From Amycolatopsis pittospori (lineage in GTDB: Bacteria; Actinomycetota; Actinomycetes; Mycobacteriales; Pseudonocardiaceae), in the NCBI RefSeq assembly GCF_013870525.1, contig NZ_JACBXD010000044.1, positions 1 to 64,000 of the forward strand: DNA of 64,000 nucleotides, given 5' to 3'. The notes under the pieces were generated by a model. That model did not search any database. It was not told the DNA's origin and was given only the letters and a program-made list of their open reading frames with translations. A program made the position numbers and the translations under genes. Within the stretch, counting starts at the first letter, position 1. Each line of letters starts with the position of its first letter. Shown here in pieces: positions 36,880 through 44,860 of this stretch.

Positions 36880-38399
36880 GCGCGCTGCCCGCCGGCTCCG
36901 CCGCCGTACCGGTGGTCAGCGCACAGGGCGTCGGTAAACGCTACGGCCCGACCGTGGCGCTGTCCGACGTCAGCCTCACCGTGAACCCCGGCGAGTCGCA
37001 CGCGCTCGTCGGCCGCAACGGTGCGGGGAAATCGACGCTCGTCTCGATCCTCACCGGACTGTCCAAGACGGACACCGGGCGGGTCGAGTTCGGCGGCGTC
37101 CCCGCCCCGCCACTGTCCAAACAGGACGACTGGAAACGCGCGGTCGCCTGCGTGTACCAGCACGCGATGGTCGTCCCGCAGCTGACCGTCGCGGAGAACC
37201 TCTTTCTGAACCGCCAGTCCGGCAAGGGATTCGCGATCGGCTGGCAGCGTCTGCGCCGCCAGGCCAGGGACCTGCTGGAATCCTGGGACGTGCACGTCGA
37301 CGTCGACACCCCTGCCGGGGAACTCTCGGTCGAGGACCGGCAGTTCGTCGAGATCGCGCGGGCGCTCTCCTATGGCGCCCGGTTCATCGTGCTCGACGAA
37401 CCGACCGCCCAGCTGGACAGCCAGGCGATCGAGCGGCTCTTCGACCGGATGCGCCAGATGCAGGCGAACGGGGTGACGTTCCTGTTCATCTCGCACCATC
37501 TGCACGAGGTGTACGAGGTCTGCCAGGCGGTCACCGTGCTGCGCGATGCCAAGCACATCCTCACCGCGCCGGTCTCGGAAGTCGGTCGCGCCGAGTTGAT
37601 CGACGCGATGACCGGGGAACAGGGCGGGCTTTCCGTCCGCGACGCGACGACCCGCGACGCTCTGGCCGCCGACGCGGACGAGATCCTGACCGTCGACGGC
37701 CTGTCCGGTGACGGCTTCCACGACGTGACCTTGCGGGTGCACCGCGGTGAGGTGATCGGTCTCGCGGGCAGCAACGCCAGCGGCAAGCACCAGGTCGCCG
37801 AAACCGTGTACGGACTGCGCTCGGCGACCTCCGGCACGATGCGGGTCGCGGGCGAACCGCTGAGGCCGGGTGACATCCCGGCGGCGATCCGCGCGGGAAT
37901 CGGCTGTGTACCGCGGGATCGGCACCACGAGGGCCTGGTGCTCGACCACTCCATCATGGACAACGCCACACTGTCCATTTTGGATCGGATGGGCAAGGCG
38001 GGCATCGCCGCGCCGAGCGCCCGGTACGAGCGGGCGTCGAGAGCGCTGAAGGACTACGACATCGTCGCGGCCGACGCCGAGCAACCGGTGTCCGACCTTT
38101 CCGGCGGCAACCAGCAGAAGGTCGTCCTGGCCCGCGCGCTCGCCGGGGATCCCCGGCTGGTCGTGCTGATCAACCCGACCGCGGGGGTGGACGTGAAATC
38201 GAAGGAGGCCCTGCTCGCGGTCGTCGACCGGGTGCGGGCCGAGGGCAAGGCGGTGCTGATCGTCAGCGACGAGCTGGACGACCTGCGCCTGAGCGACCGG
38301 GTGCTGGTGCTGCGCGCCGGTGCCGTGGTCGCCGAACACCAGGCCGGCTGGTCCGACGGCGACCTCGTGGCCGACATCGAAGGAGTCGAGCGCGGATGA
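36876..38399 (+). CDS. Sugar ABC transporter ATPase with two nucleotide-binding domains (RbsA-like)
   Basis: 507 residues, fused pair of ABC domains. The first has Walker A GRNGAGKST, a signature-position LSVEDRQFVEIARAL and Walker B FIVLDEPTAQLD. The second keeps a Lys in SNASGKHQ and a good signature LSGGNQQKVVLARAL, but its Walker B reads VVLINPTAGVD, so the usual Asp-Glu is Ile-Asn. The second site therefore looks unable to hydrolyse ATP by the normal route; I recall a subgroup of sugar importers with this NPTAGVD form, so it may be a lineage trait. GTG 36876 overlaps the upstream stop by GTGA. Confidence 0.9.
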   Translation: MSALPAGSAAVPVVSAQGVGKRYGPTVALSDVSLTVNPGESHALVGRNGAGKSTLVSILTGLSKTDTGRVEFGGVPAPPLSKQDDWKRAVACVYQHAMVVPQLTVAENLFLNRQSGKGFAIGWQRLRRQARDLLESWDVHVDVDTPAGELSVEDRQFVEIARALSYGARFIVLDEPTAQLDSQAIERLFDRMRQMQANGVTFLFISHHLHEVYEVCQAVTVLRDAKHILTAPVSEVGRAELIDAMTGEQGGLSVRDATTRDALAADADEILTVDGLSGDGFHDVTLRVHRGEVIGLAGSNASGKHQVAETVYGLRSATSGTMRVAGEPLRPGDIPAAIRAGIGCVPRDRHHEGLVLDHSIMDNATLSILDRMGKAGIAAPSARYERASRALKDYDIVAADAEQPVSDLSGGNQQKVVLARALAGDPRLVVLINPTAGVDVKSKEALLAVVDRVRAEGKAVLIVSDELDDLRLSDRVLVLRAGAVVAEHQAGWSDGDLVADIEGVERG

Positions 38400-39415
38400 C
38401 CGAACTGATGACGGATCCGAAGACGGCGTCCTTGGCGCCGCCACCGCCGAAACGCCGGAAGTTCCGCTGGCTGCGGGAACTGGCCCTGGTGCCGGCGCTC
38501 GTCGTGGTGCTGATCATCGGAGGACTGATCAGTGACACGTTCCTGACCTTCGGCAGCATCGTCGGCATCCTGTCCGCCTCGGCGGCGCTGTCGATGGTGG
38601 TGCTGGGCGAATCGCTCGTGCTGCTGACCGGGAAATTCGACCTGTCGCTGGAATCCACCATGGGGATGGCGCCCGCGCTGGGCGCGATGCTGGTGATCCC
38701 GGTGGCGTCTTCGGGCTTCGGCACCGAAATCCCCGGCTTCGTGGGCGTTCTCGCCGTACTCGTGGCCGGCGCGGCCGTCGGCTTCGTGAACGGGTTCCTG
38801 ATCGTCAAGCTGAAGCTGAACGCCTTCATCGTCACGCTGGCGATGCTGACCGTGCTGCGCGGCACGCAGATCGGGTCCACCCAAGGCAAGACGCTGTTCG
38901 ACCAGCTGGACGTGTTCACCGCGATGGCGACGACCACGTTCATCGGCCTGCCGATGTCGGTGTGGCTCGCCGCGGCGCTGTTCACCGTGTTCGGGCTGGG
39001 CCTGCGCTACCACCGGATCGGCCGGTCCCTCTACGCCATCGGGGGTAACCGGGCCGCCGCGCGGGCCGCCGGTATCCGGGTCGACCGCATCTCGTGGGGC
39101 GTGTTCGTCGTGGCCGGCGTGCTGGCCGCGCTCGGCGGTCTCGCGTACACGGGATACGTCGGCGCGCTCGGCGCCGACCAGGGCGACGGGTTGATCCTTC
39201 AGGTGTTCGCAGCCGCGGTGATCGGCGGTGTCTCCCTGGACGGTGGGAAGGGCACGCTGGTCGGGGCGCTCACCGGCGTGCTGCTCCTGCAGACGGTCAC
39301 CAACCTGCTGCAGGTCGCGCAGGTGCCGCCGGAGTGGCTGAAGGCGATCTACGGCGTGATCATCCTGGTCGCGTTGATCATTTCGCGCTACGCCAGCGGG
39401 AAAGCCCAGACCTAG
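38396..39415 (+). CDS. Sugar ABC transporter permease (RbsC-like)
   Basis: 339 residues with about nine to ten hydrophobic helices, branched-chain/ribose permease family. The family's EAA-like region is visible as ALYAIGGNRAAARAAGIRVD (variant SLYAIGGN) near residue 215-235, and GGVSLDGGKGTLVGALTGVLLLQ is the characteristic late loop. The N-terminus is a proline-rich cytoplasmic tail. ATG 38396 overlaps the ATPase stop (ATGA). With the binding protein and ATPase it forms a complete importer. A long palindrome follows the stop codon. Confidence 0.9.
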   Translation: MTELMTDPKTASLAPPPPKRRKFRWLRELALVPALVVVLIIGGLISDTFLTFGSIVGILSASAALSMVVLGESLVLLTGKFDLSLESTMGMAPALGAMLVIPVASSGFGTEIPGFVGVLAVLVAGAAVGFVNGFLIVKLKLNAFIVTLAMLTVLRGTQIGSTQGKTLFDQLDVFTAMATTTFIGLPMSVWLAAALFTVFGLGLRYHRIGRSLYAIGGNRAAARAAGIRVDRISWGVFVVAGVLAALGGLAYTGYVGALGADQGDGLILQVFAAAVIGGVSLDGGKGTLVGALTGVLLLQTVTNLLQVAQVPPEWLKAIYGVIILVALIISRYASGKAQT

Positions 39416-39422
39416 TCCGAAA

Positions 39423-39477
39423 GTCCGTGAAGGCCTCCTTCCCTACCCTGAAAGTAGGGAAGGAGGCCTTCACGGAC
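39423..39477. repeat. Long perfect palindrome between convergent genes (family E)
   Basis: Perfect 24-bp arms (39423-39446 and 39454-39477) starting GTCCGTGAAGGCCTCCTTCC, with a 7-nt loop. It lies between the permease stop and the convergent regulator stop. Its outer half GTCCGTGAAGG is shared with the palindrome at 45518-45572. Confidence 0.75.
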
Positions 39478-39497
39478 CATCAGTGGAGGTAGCTGTG

Positions 39498-40208
39498 TCA
39501 GGAAGCTTCGGCGGCCGCGGTCGGGTCGTCGGCGGTGCCGAGGGCGTTGCGGAGCCACTGCTCGACCCCGGCCACGTGCACGGTGGCCCAGGAACGGGCG
39601 AGTTCCGGTTCGCGGTTCGCGATGGCCTCGTAGATCGCCGAGTGCTGCTCGCGCGTCTTCGCGACAGCGCCCTCCTGCGTGAGCCCACGCCAGATCCGGG
39701 CACGCGCGGTGGGGCCGGAGAGGCTGTCGAGCAGCGAGCACAGCACCGGATTCCCGGAGCCGTCGGCGATCTTGCGGTGGAACTGCAGGTCGTTCGCGAC
39801 CAGCGCCTCCACCGTCGGCGAGTCGGCGAGTTCGTCGAGCAGGCGGCCTAGTTCCGCGATGTCCTCGTCGCTCATGTGCATCGCGGCCATCGCCGTCGCC
39901 GCCGGTTCGAGGATCCGGCGGACGGCGAGGAAGTCGAGCACGGTGTCGTCGCGGTGGAAGTCCACCACGAACGTCATCGCGTCGAGGAGGAGATTCGGTT
40001 CGAGGCTGGTGACGTACGTGCCGTCGCCCTGGCGGACGTCGAGCACGCGGATCAGGCACAGGGCCTTCACCGCTTCGCGCAGCGAACTGCGGGACAGGCC
40101 CAGCCGCTGGGCCAATTCGGCCTCTTTCGGCAGCCTGTCGCCAGGAGCAAGCTCGCCGGAGATGATCATGTCCTTGATCTTGTCGATCGCGACATCGGTG
40201 ACCGGCAT
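39498..40208 (-). CDS. FadR/FCD-family GntR regulator of the fucose locus
   Basis: 236 residues. Winged helix at ~1-70 (GDRLPKEAELAQRLGLSRSSLREAVKALCLIRV) and FCD ligand domain with conserved metal-type residues (DLQFHRKIADGSGN, REQHSAIYEAI). FCD regulators commonly sense sugar acids or keto acids, so L-fuconate or its keto derivative is a reasonable inducer (inference). It is divergent from the mutarotase gene; the 79-bp gap holds a CGGATGT motif also present before the first operon. ATG 40208 follows GGGAGGGCGG. Confidence 0.88.
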   Translation of the reverse strand: MPVTDVAIDKIKDMIISGELAPGDRLPKEAELAQRLGLSRSSLREAVKALCLIRVLDVRQGDGTYVTSLEPNLLLDAMTFVVDFHRDDTVLDFLAVRRILEPAATAMAAMHMSDEDIAELGRLLDELADSPTVEALVANDLQFHRKIADGSGNPVLCSLLDSLSGPTARARIWRGLTQEGAVAKTREQHSAIYEAIANREPELARSWATVHVAGVEQWLRNALGTADDPTAAAEAS

Positions 40209-40233
40209 GTTCCACCGCCCTCCCCGAAGACCT

Positions 40234-40257
40234 CGGATGTTTGAGTGTTAGTTGACA
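40234..40257 (+). promoter_or_regulatory. Candidate operator site 2 and -35 element upstream of mutarotase gene
   Basis: CGGATGT (40234-40240) is followed by TTG as at site 1 (where it is CTG), and a consensus -35 TTGACA lies at 40252-40257 reading toward the mutarotase gene. A matching -10 is not obvious. Position between the divergent regulator and catabolic gene suits an autoregulatory operator. Confidence 0.45.
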
Positions 40258-40287
40258 GAGTGCCATGTTTCGAGCTGAGGAGGCGCG

Positions 40288-40617
40288 GTGACCCACGGTG
40301 TCGCACTACAAAGAGTGGCACTCCACACCCGGTTGAAGCCGGGCAAGGAGGCCGAATACGAGTCGGTCCACGCCGTCATCCCACCCGATCTCGACGAGGC
40401 GCTGCGGGCCGCCGGGGTCGGATCGTGGCGGATCTGGCGTGACGGTCTCGATCTGTTCCACCTGGTGGAGGTCGAGGACTACGCGAAGATGCGGGCGATC
40501 CTGCGCGAGCATCCGGCCAACATTCCCTGGCAGGCACGGATGTCGGAACTGCTCGACGTCGAGGACGACTATTCGGGTGGCGATTCCGGCCTCGGTCTCG
40601 TATGGGAGCTTCCGTGA
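40288..40617 (+). CDS. Sugar mutarotase of the RhaM/DUF718 family (probable L-fucose mutarotase)
   Basis: 109 residues, the normal size for L-rhamnose-mutarotase-family proteins (ferredoxin-like dimer). Typical residues: RVALHTRLKPGKEAEYESVH, SWRIWRDGLDLFHLVEVEDY, NIPWQARMSELLDV. It interconverts sugar anomers, supplying the form used by the dehydrogenase. Family members act on L-fucose in oxidative fucose clusters as well as on L-rhamnose, so the context decides. GTG 40288 follows GAGGAGG. The next gene starts by GTGA overlap. Confidence 0.85.
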   Translation: MTHGVALQRVALHTRLKPGKEAEYESVHAVIPPDLDEALRAAGVGSWRIWRDGLDLFHLVEVEDYAKMRAILREHPANIPWQARMSELLDVEDDYSGGDSGLGLVWELP

Positions 40618-41585
40618 AGCTCTCCCTGTCCCCACTGGGGCTCGGCTGTGCGCAGCTGGGCAATCTGTACCACGCCATCACCGACGAAACGGCCGAAGAG
40701 ACCGTCCGTCAGGCGTGGAACGAAGGCATCCGGTACTTCGACACCGCGCCGCACTACGGTCTCGGCCTTTCGGAACGACGGCTGGGCGCGGCCCTTTCGG
40801 CGTATTCCCGTTCGGACTACGTGGTGTCCACCAAGGTCGGTCGCGTGCTGGAACCCCATCCGGACGGCGCGTCACGCACGGACTCGCAGGGTTTCGTGGT
40901 GCCCGCGGCCTACAAACGCCGTTGGGACTTCAGCCGCGACGGGATCCTCCGGTCGCTTGAGGACAGCCTGGAACGCCTCGGCCTGGACCGCGTGGACGTC
41001 GTCTACGTGCACGATCCGGACGAACACTTCGAGGACACCGTGAACGGCGCGTTCCCCGCGCTGCTCGAACTGCGGGAGCAAGGCGTCGTCGACGCCATCG
41101 GGGCCGGGATGAACCAGGCTCCGATGCTCGCCGAATTCGTCCGCCGGTTCGACCTCGACGTCATCCTGCTCGCCGGGCGGTACACGCTGCTCAACCAGCC
41201 CGCTCTCGACGATCTTCTGCCGCTGTGCCAGGAACGCGGGGTCGACGTCGTCGCCGGGGGAGCGTTCAACGCGGGGATCCTCGCCACCGCCACGCCGGGC
41301 ACGATGTACGACTACGCCGAGGCGCCGTCGGAACTGGTGGATCGCGCGCGGCGGATCGCGGAAGTCTGCGAACGGCACGGTGTCGAACTGCCTCAGGCCG
41401 CGCTGGCCTTGCCCGCCGCGCATCCGGCGGTGGTCTCCGTCGTCGTCGGCGCGCACGATCCCGGCCAGGTCCGGCTCAACGCCACGCGATTCCGCCGTCC
41501 GGTGCCGCGCGAGTTGTGGACGGAGCTGATCCGTGCGGGACTGTTGCGGGAGGACACCGTGCTGCGACCGGAAGGACAGTCGTGA
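40614..41585 (+). CDS. Aldo/keto reductase, probable L-fucose dehydrogenase
   Basis: 323 residues, AKR fold. Catalytic tetrad visible: Asp43 and Tyr48 (DTAPHYG), Lys74 (STKVGR) and His133 (VYVHDPD). It belongs to the pyridoxal-4-dehydrogenase / L-fucose (D-threo-aldose) dehydrogenase branch by sequence style and would oxidise L-fucose to L-fucono-lactone with NAD(P). GTG 40614 is favoured over ATG 40602 because GGGAG lies at proper spacing and it overlaps the mutarotase stop as the rest of the operon does. Confidence 0.87.
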   Translation: MKLSLSPLGLGCAQLGNLYHAITDETAEETVRQAWNEGIRYFDTAPHYGLGLSERRLGAALSAYSRSDYVVSTKVGRVLEPHPDGASRTDSQGFVVPAAYKRRWDFSRDGILRSLEDSLERLGLDRVDVVYVHDPDEHFEDTVNGAFPALLELREQGVVDAIGAGMNQAPMLAEFVRRFDLDVILLAGRYTLLNQPALDDLLPLCQERGVDVVAGGAFNAGILATATPGTMYDYAEAPSELVDRARRIAEVCERHGVELPQAALALPAAHPAVVSVVVGAHDPGQVRLNATRFRRPVPRELWTELIRAGLLREDTVLRPEGQS

Positions 41586-42415
41586 TCGACGCGCACCACC
41601 ACCTCTGGGACCCCTCGCGACGGCACTACCCGTGGATGACCGGTGAGGCACTGGGACCGATCCGCCGTCCGTACACAGTGGACGATCTCCGTACGGTGGC
41701 CAAGACGGCCGGGGTGAAGGCGACCGTGCTGGTGCAGACGGTCTCCTCGGAGGAGGAGACACGCGAGTTCCTTGCGGTCGCTTCGGCCGAGCCCCTGATC
41801 GCCGGGGTGGTCGGCTGGGTCGACCTCACCGCACCCGATGTGGCAGACCGGCTCGCCGCGTTTTCCGGGCCCCTGGTGGGAATCCGGCATCAGGTGGAGG
41901 ACGAGCCGGACCCCGCGTGGCTGACCCGGCCCGAGGTCTTACGTGGTCTCGCGGCCCTTGGCGAGGCCGGCTTGGCGTACGACCTTTTGGTGAAGCCGCC
42001 GCAACTTCCGGCCGCTCTCGCCGCCGCTTCGGCGTTGCCGGATCAGGTTTTCGTCCTCGACCACGCCGCGAAACCGCCGATCGCCTCCGGGGAATGGCAG
42101 CCCTGGGCGGACGGCATCGCGGCGTTGGGAGCCTTGGAGAACGTGTACTGCAAGCTTTCCGGTTTGGTCACCGAAGCCGACTGGGCACAGTGGAAGGTCG
42201 GGCACCTCGCGAGATGGGCCGAGCACGTCATCGACTCTTTCGGGGCCTCGCGGCTGATGTTCGGCTCCGACTGGCCGGTCTGCGAACTGGCGGCGGCGTA
42301 CGAGGTCGTCGTGGACACGGCGTTCTCGCTGACCGGCTCGTTGAGCGACTCGGAACGGCTGGAGTTCTTCGACGGCACCGCACGGCGGGCGTACCGGCTT
42401 CCCACCGCGACATAG
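41582..42415 (+). CDS. Amidohydrolase-superfamily lactonase, probable L-fuconolactonase
   Basis: 277 residues of the COG3618 group of amidohydrolases. N-terminal IDAHHHLWD supplies metal-binding His residues and the C-terminal FGSDWPVCE supplies the catalytic Asp; PWMTGEALGPIRRPY is also typical. COG3618 contains characterised L-fucono-1,5-lactonases. It would open the lactone made by the preceding dehydrogenase to L-fuconate, the dehydratase substrate. GTG 41582 overlaps the upstream stop (GTGA). It completes the set of pathway enzymes. Confidence 0.88.
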   Translation: MIDAHHHLWDPSRRHYPWMTGEALGPIRRPYTVDDLRTVAKTAGVKATVLVQTVSSEEETREFLAVASAEPLIAGVVGWVDLTAPDVADRLAAFSGPLVGIRHQVEDEPDPAWLTRPEVLRGLAALGEAGLAYDLLVKPPQLPAALAAASALPDQVFVLDHAAKPPIASGEWQPWADGIAALGALENVYCKLSGLVTEADWAQWKVGHLARWAEHVIDSFGASRLMFGSDWPVCELAAAYEVVVDTAFSLTGSLSDSERLEFFDGTARRAYRLPTAT

Positions 42416-42456
42416 CGGCTCACGAGCACCTGGGGCCAGTGGTAGGTCAGAGCAAG

Positions 42457-42509
42457 GTTGCGAAAGCCACTTTCGCAACCTTCAACGTTGCGAAAGTGGC
42501 TTTCGCAAC
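42457..42509. repeat. Composite palindrome family B, copy 3
   Basis: Same 53-bp element and same orientation (spacer CTTCAAC) as the copy after sdaA. It begins 41 bp after the lactonase stop, between convergent genes. The remaining gap to 42637 holds only a short hairpin, CACCGGTT-CGA-AACCGGTG (42540-42558). Confidence 0.85.
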
Positions 42510-42637
42510 ACGCGGAAACCGCCGGGACATACGACAAATCACCGGTTCGAAACCGGTGGGAGGAAGAAAGTGGGCGGCGCGGGGTCCAGGCGCCTGAGAG
42601 CCGCTGATCGACGACCTGCGGCAGGGGGGAAGGAAGG

Positions 42638-43294
42638 TCAGAACTCGTCCTGGTTGACCATCCCGCGCAGGCGGGCCAATGCGCGGTGCTGCGTCACGCG
42701 CACGTTGCCTGCGGAGATGCCCAGTGCTTCGGCGGTTTCGGCCGCGGAGAGGCCGACTGCGATGCGGAGGGCGAGGATTTCCTGCTGCACTCGCGGGAGA
42801 GTGGAGAGGAGGCGGCTGAGCCGGGCGCCGAGGTCCAGGTGCAGGGCGTGCGTTTCCGGCTCGTTGTCGGCGAAGGGCCGCTCCGGCAGTTCCGGCACCG
42901 GCTCCGACCGGTCACGGGAGACCGCGCGGTAGGCGTCGGCGACCTTGTTGGCGGCGATGGCGTGCACGAGATAGAGGAAGGAGCCGCCGCGATCCTGGTA
43001 GCCGGGCAAGGCCTTCAGCACCGCCATGCACACTTCCTGCGCGACGTCGTCCGCCGACAGGTAGGACAGGTCGCGTCCGCCCATCCTGGCGCGGCAGTAG
43101 CGCACCACGACGGGACCGATCATCCGCAGCAGCGCTTGGATCGCCGCCGGATTCCCGTCTCCCGCGTCCCTGACGAGGGGATCGAGATCTTCCTTCGTCA
43201 GCCGTCCTCCCGGTCGAGGCAGGTTCTCCGGAGTCGTATATCCGGGGACCGCATCGGGGGTGACGGTTCTGGACGCGCTGGAAGTTGCTTGCAT
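42638..43294 (-). CDS. RNA polymerase sigma factor, SigD/ShbA-like (sigma-70 family)
   Basis: 218 residues. Region 2 reads RYCRARMGGRDLSYLSADDVAQEVCMAVLKALPGYQDRGGSFLYLVHAIAANKVADAYR, region 4 reads LPRVQQEILALRIAVGLSAAETAEALGISAGNVRVTQHRALARLR. Regions 2 and 4 without region 3 mark an ECF-type factor; the linker RPFADNEPETHALHL is like that of SigD/ShbA factors. ShbA drives the housekeeping hrdB gene in Streptomyces, SigD acts in stringent-type responses in mycobacteria. ATG 43294 is chosen since GGGGAGGA precedes it. No anti-sigma gene follows. The 250-bp region upstream has no recognisable gene. Confidence 0.85.
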   Translation of the reverse strand: MQATSSASRTVTPDAVPGYTTPENLPRPGGRLTKEDLDPLVRDAGDGNPAAIQALLRMIGPVVVRYCRARMGGRDLSYLSADDVAQEVCMAVLKALPGYQDRGGSFLYLVHAIAANKVADAYRAVSRDRSEPVPELPERPFADNEPETHALHLDLGARLSRLLSTLPRVQQEILALRIAVGLSAAETAEALGISAGNVRVTQHRALARLRGMVNQDEF

Positions 43295-43544
43295 GGTCGT
43301 CCTCCCCGGCCGACCCTGCGACCGTCGCTGTCGAGGGGCCAACACTCCGTAACGATTGAGGGCGGCAGATGCTCCGTAAGATCAGATTCACCTGCCGCCG
43401 TTGCGACGCAGCGTAATCGTAGGCGCCGATCGGACGGCAGTAAAGATTTCAACTAGAGATAGCCCATTAGACGGAGTCGGCTTAATACAACCGAGACTCT
43501 GCGTCAGCGAAACAGCGGTCGCGATCGCAGGACGTATGCGGCCT

Positions 43545-43859
43545 TTAGCGCACCGCGATCAAAGCGGCCGCGGTCGCTACGACGAGTGCTGATGCGGTGA
43601 CAGCAAAGGCTGGGTTAAGAGGTTTCGGGGTTCCCGGTCCGCGCAGTGCCCGTTCACGAACGGAGCCGATGACGACCAGGGCCACCACGGTGGCTCCGGC
43701 GAACGCCACCGGGATGACCGCCGTTCCCCAGCCTCGTCGTGCGGCCATGTGCAGTAAGAGGAGTGTGCAGGCAGTAGCCGCGAGCGCCGTCCGGCGCCAG
43801 GCCAGCCCGGTCCGTTCCGCTTGCGCTCCGTGATCGCGCACGTGCGGCCGCGCGCTCAA
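43545..43859 (-). CDS. DUF202 family membrane protein
   Basis: 104 residues with three hydrophobic helices. The N-terminal ERTGLAWRRTALAATAC is the DUF202 signature (ER-x-x-LAWxRT). The start appears to be TTG 43859; ribosome-site support is weak. It is 13 bp downstream of a second DUF202-type gene in the same orientation, a pairing that is common in actinobacteria. Function unknown. Confidence 0.75.
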   Translation of the reverse strand: MSARPHVRDHGAQAERTGLAWRRTALAATACTLLLLHMAARRGWGTAVIPVAFAGATVVALVVIGSVRERALRGPGTPKPLNPAFAVTASALVVATAAALIAVR

Positions 43860-43872
43860 GATCCGGCCGTGA

Positions 43873-44226
43873 TCACGAGAACACCACCAGGGCCGCGGCC
43901 GTCAGCGTGATGACCAGGATTCCGGCGGTCAGGAACAGCAGCATCCCGCTCTTCGGCAGCGGCCGTCCCGTGCGCATCGCGGTCTGCACCTGCCGCCAGC
44001 GCGGGTACGCGGCCGCCGCGAGGACGGCGGCCAGTACGACGCACAGTCCGGCGAGCACGGTGCTCAACGCGGACGGGTCCGGAACCAGCTGATGCACCGC
44101 GACGCCGCCGGCGAGCAGGCCCAGTGCCGTCCTCAGCCAGGCGAGGAAGGTCCGCTCGTTGGCGAGCGTGAATCGGTAGTCGGGTTCCGCGCCACCGTCG
44201 TGCGGTCCGCCGTTGATCTCTGCCAC
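43873..44226 (-). CDS. YidH/DUF202 family membrane protein
   Basis: 117 residues. YRFTLANERTFLAWLRTALGLLAGGVAV is the YidH-type DUF202 motif, followed by two more hydrophobic helices (VLAGLCVVLAAVLAAAAY, GMLLFLTAGILVITLTAAALVVF). The N-terminus is acidic and cytosolic. It leads the DUF202 pair. No biochemical role is established for this family. Confidence 0.82.
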   Translation of the reverse strand: MAEINGGPHDGGAEPDYRFTLANERTFLAWLRTALGLLAGGVAVHQLVPDPSALSTVLAGLCVVLAAVLAAAAYPRWRQVQTAMRTGRPLPKSGMLLFLTAGILVITLTAAALVVFS

Positions 44227-44236
44227 CCGACGAACA

Positions 44237-44692
44237 CTAAGCCTTCTGGCGAGGGAAGACCCACCAGCGAAGGACCGCGAAGCGTGCGATGCCGCCCACG
44301 ACGCTGGCCATGAGCAACGCGCCCGTCTGCTCCAGTGCGGTCGGTTCGCTGATCACCGCGTCGAGGGACGCGAGCACGATCGAGCCGTACGCCGCGTAAA
44401 AGGCGAACGTCACCAGGTCCTGGAAGTGCCGCTTGCCCGGATGACTCTTCCGGGTGGCGAAGGTGACCCGGCGGTGGAACTCGGTGTTCCCGATGGTCGT
44501 GACGGCGAGCGCGACCAGATTGGCCGGCTGGGGACCCAGTATCGGCTGTAAGACAAGGAACAGCACCGCTTGAAGACCGGTGGCGGCCACTCCGGCGACC
44601 ACGTACCAGGCGGCGTGATGGCCCAGCTCGTGATGTCGCTCCGGCGCGCGCCGGATGATCCGGTGCCCTGGCGCCCACCTGGTGGTGGTCAT
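44237..44692 (-). CDS. GtrA family membrane protein
   Basis: 151 residues with four hydrophobic helices (AAWYVVAGVAATGLQAVLFLVL, NLVALAVTTIGNTEFHRRVTF, FYAAYGSIVLASLDAVI, LLMASVVGGIARFAVLRWWVF). The NTEFHRRVTF loop and terminal FxxLRWWVF are GtrA hallmarks; GtrA proteins are thought to flip or help transfer polyprenyl-linked sugars. ATG 44692 is preferred because a -10 (TAGCGT) lies 7 bp upstream and a -35 (TTCACA) 16 bp further, suggesting a leaderless message; an in-frame GTG at 44716 would lie inside that promoter. Confidence 0.78.
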   Translation of the reverse strand: MTTTRWAPGHRIIRRAPERHHELGHHAAWYVVAGVAATGLQAVLFLVLQPILGPQPANLVALAVTTIGNTEFHRRVTFATRKSHPGKRHFQDLVTFAFYAAYGSIVLASLDAVISEPTALEQTGALLMASVVGGIARFAVLRWWVFPRQKA

Positions 44693-44711
44693 GCGAACGA
44701 CGCTACTCCGT

Positions 44712-44727
44712 TTCACAAACTTGTGAA
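44712..44727 (-). promoter_or_regulatory. Palindrome covering the -35 of the GtrA gene
   Basis: TTCACAA-AC-TTGTGAA is a perfect inverted repeat with a 2-bp centre. On the minus strand it contains the presumed -35 hexamer TTCACA, with -10 TAGCGT at 44700-44705. A protein bound here would compete with RNA polymerase. Confidence 0.5.
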
Positions 44728-44860
44728 GCTACTAAACCTGCTGGGAACTGTGATCCCCGCGACAGGGCACCGTTTCACCGAGAAGGGCGTCGGGTAAGCC
44801 ACAGGGACCGGGTCGAGTACAGCACGGCCCGGTCGACGTCCGACGAGGAGGAAGAGGCCG

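Noticed and set aside
42540-42558. tRNA T-arm or tRNA-end attachment site (GGTTCGAAACC)
   Set aside because: It is a short symmetric hairpin CACCGGTT-CGA-AACCGGTG. No acceptor, D or anticodon arms can be formed around it and no integrase is nearby.
43401-43592. Small plus-strand frame upstream of the sigma factor gene
   Set aside because: 63 codons without ribosome site or family resemblance, running into the convergent DUF202 gene. Treated as intergenic.
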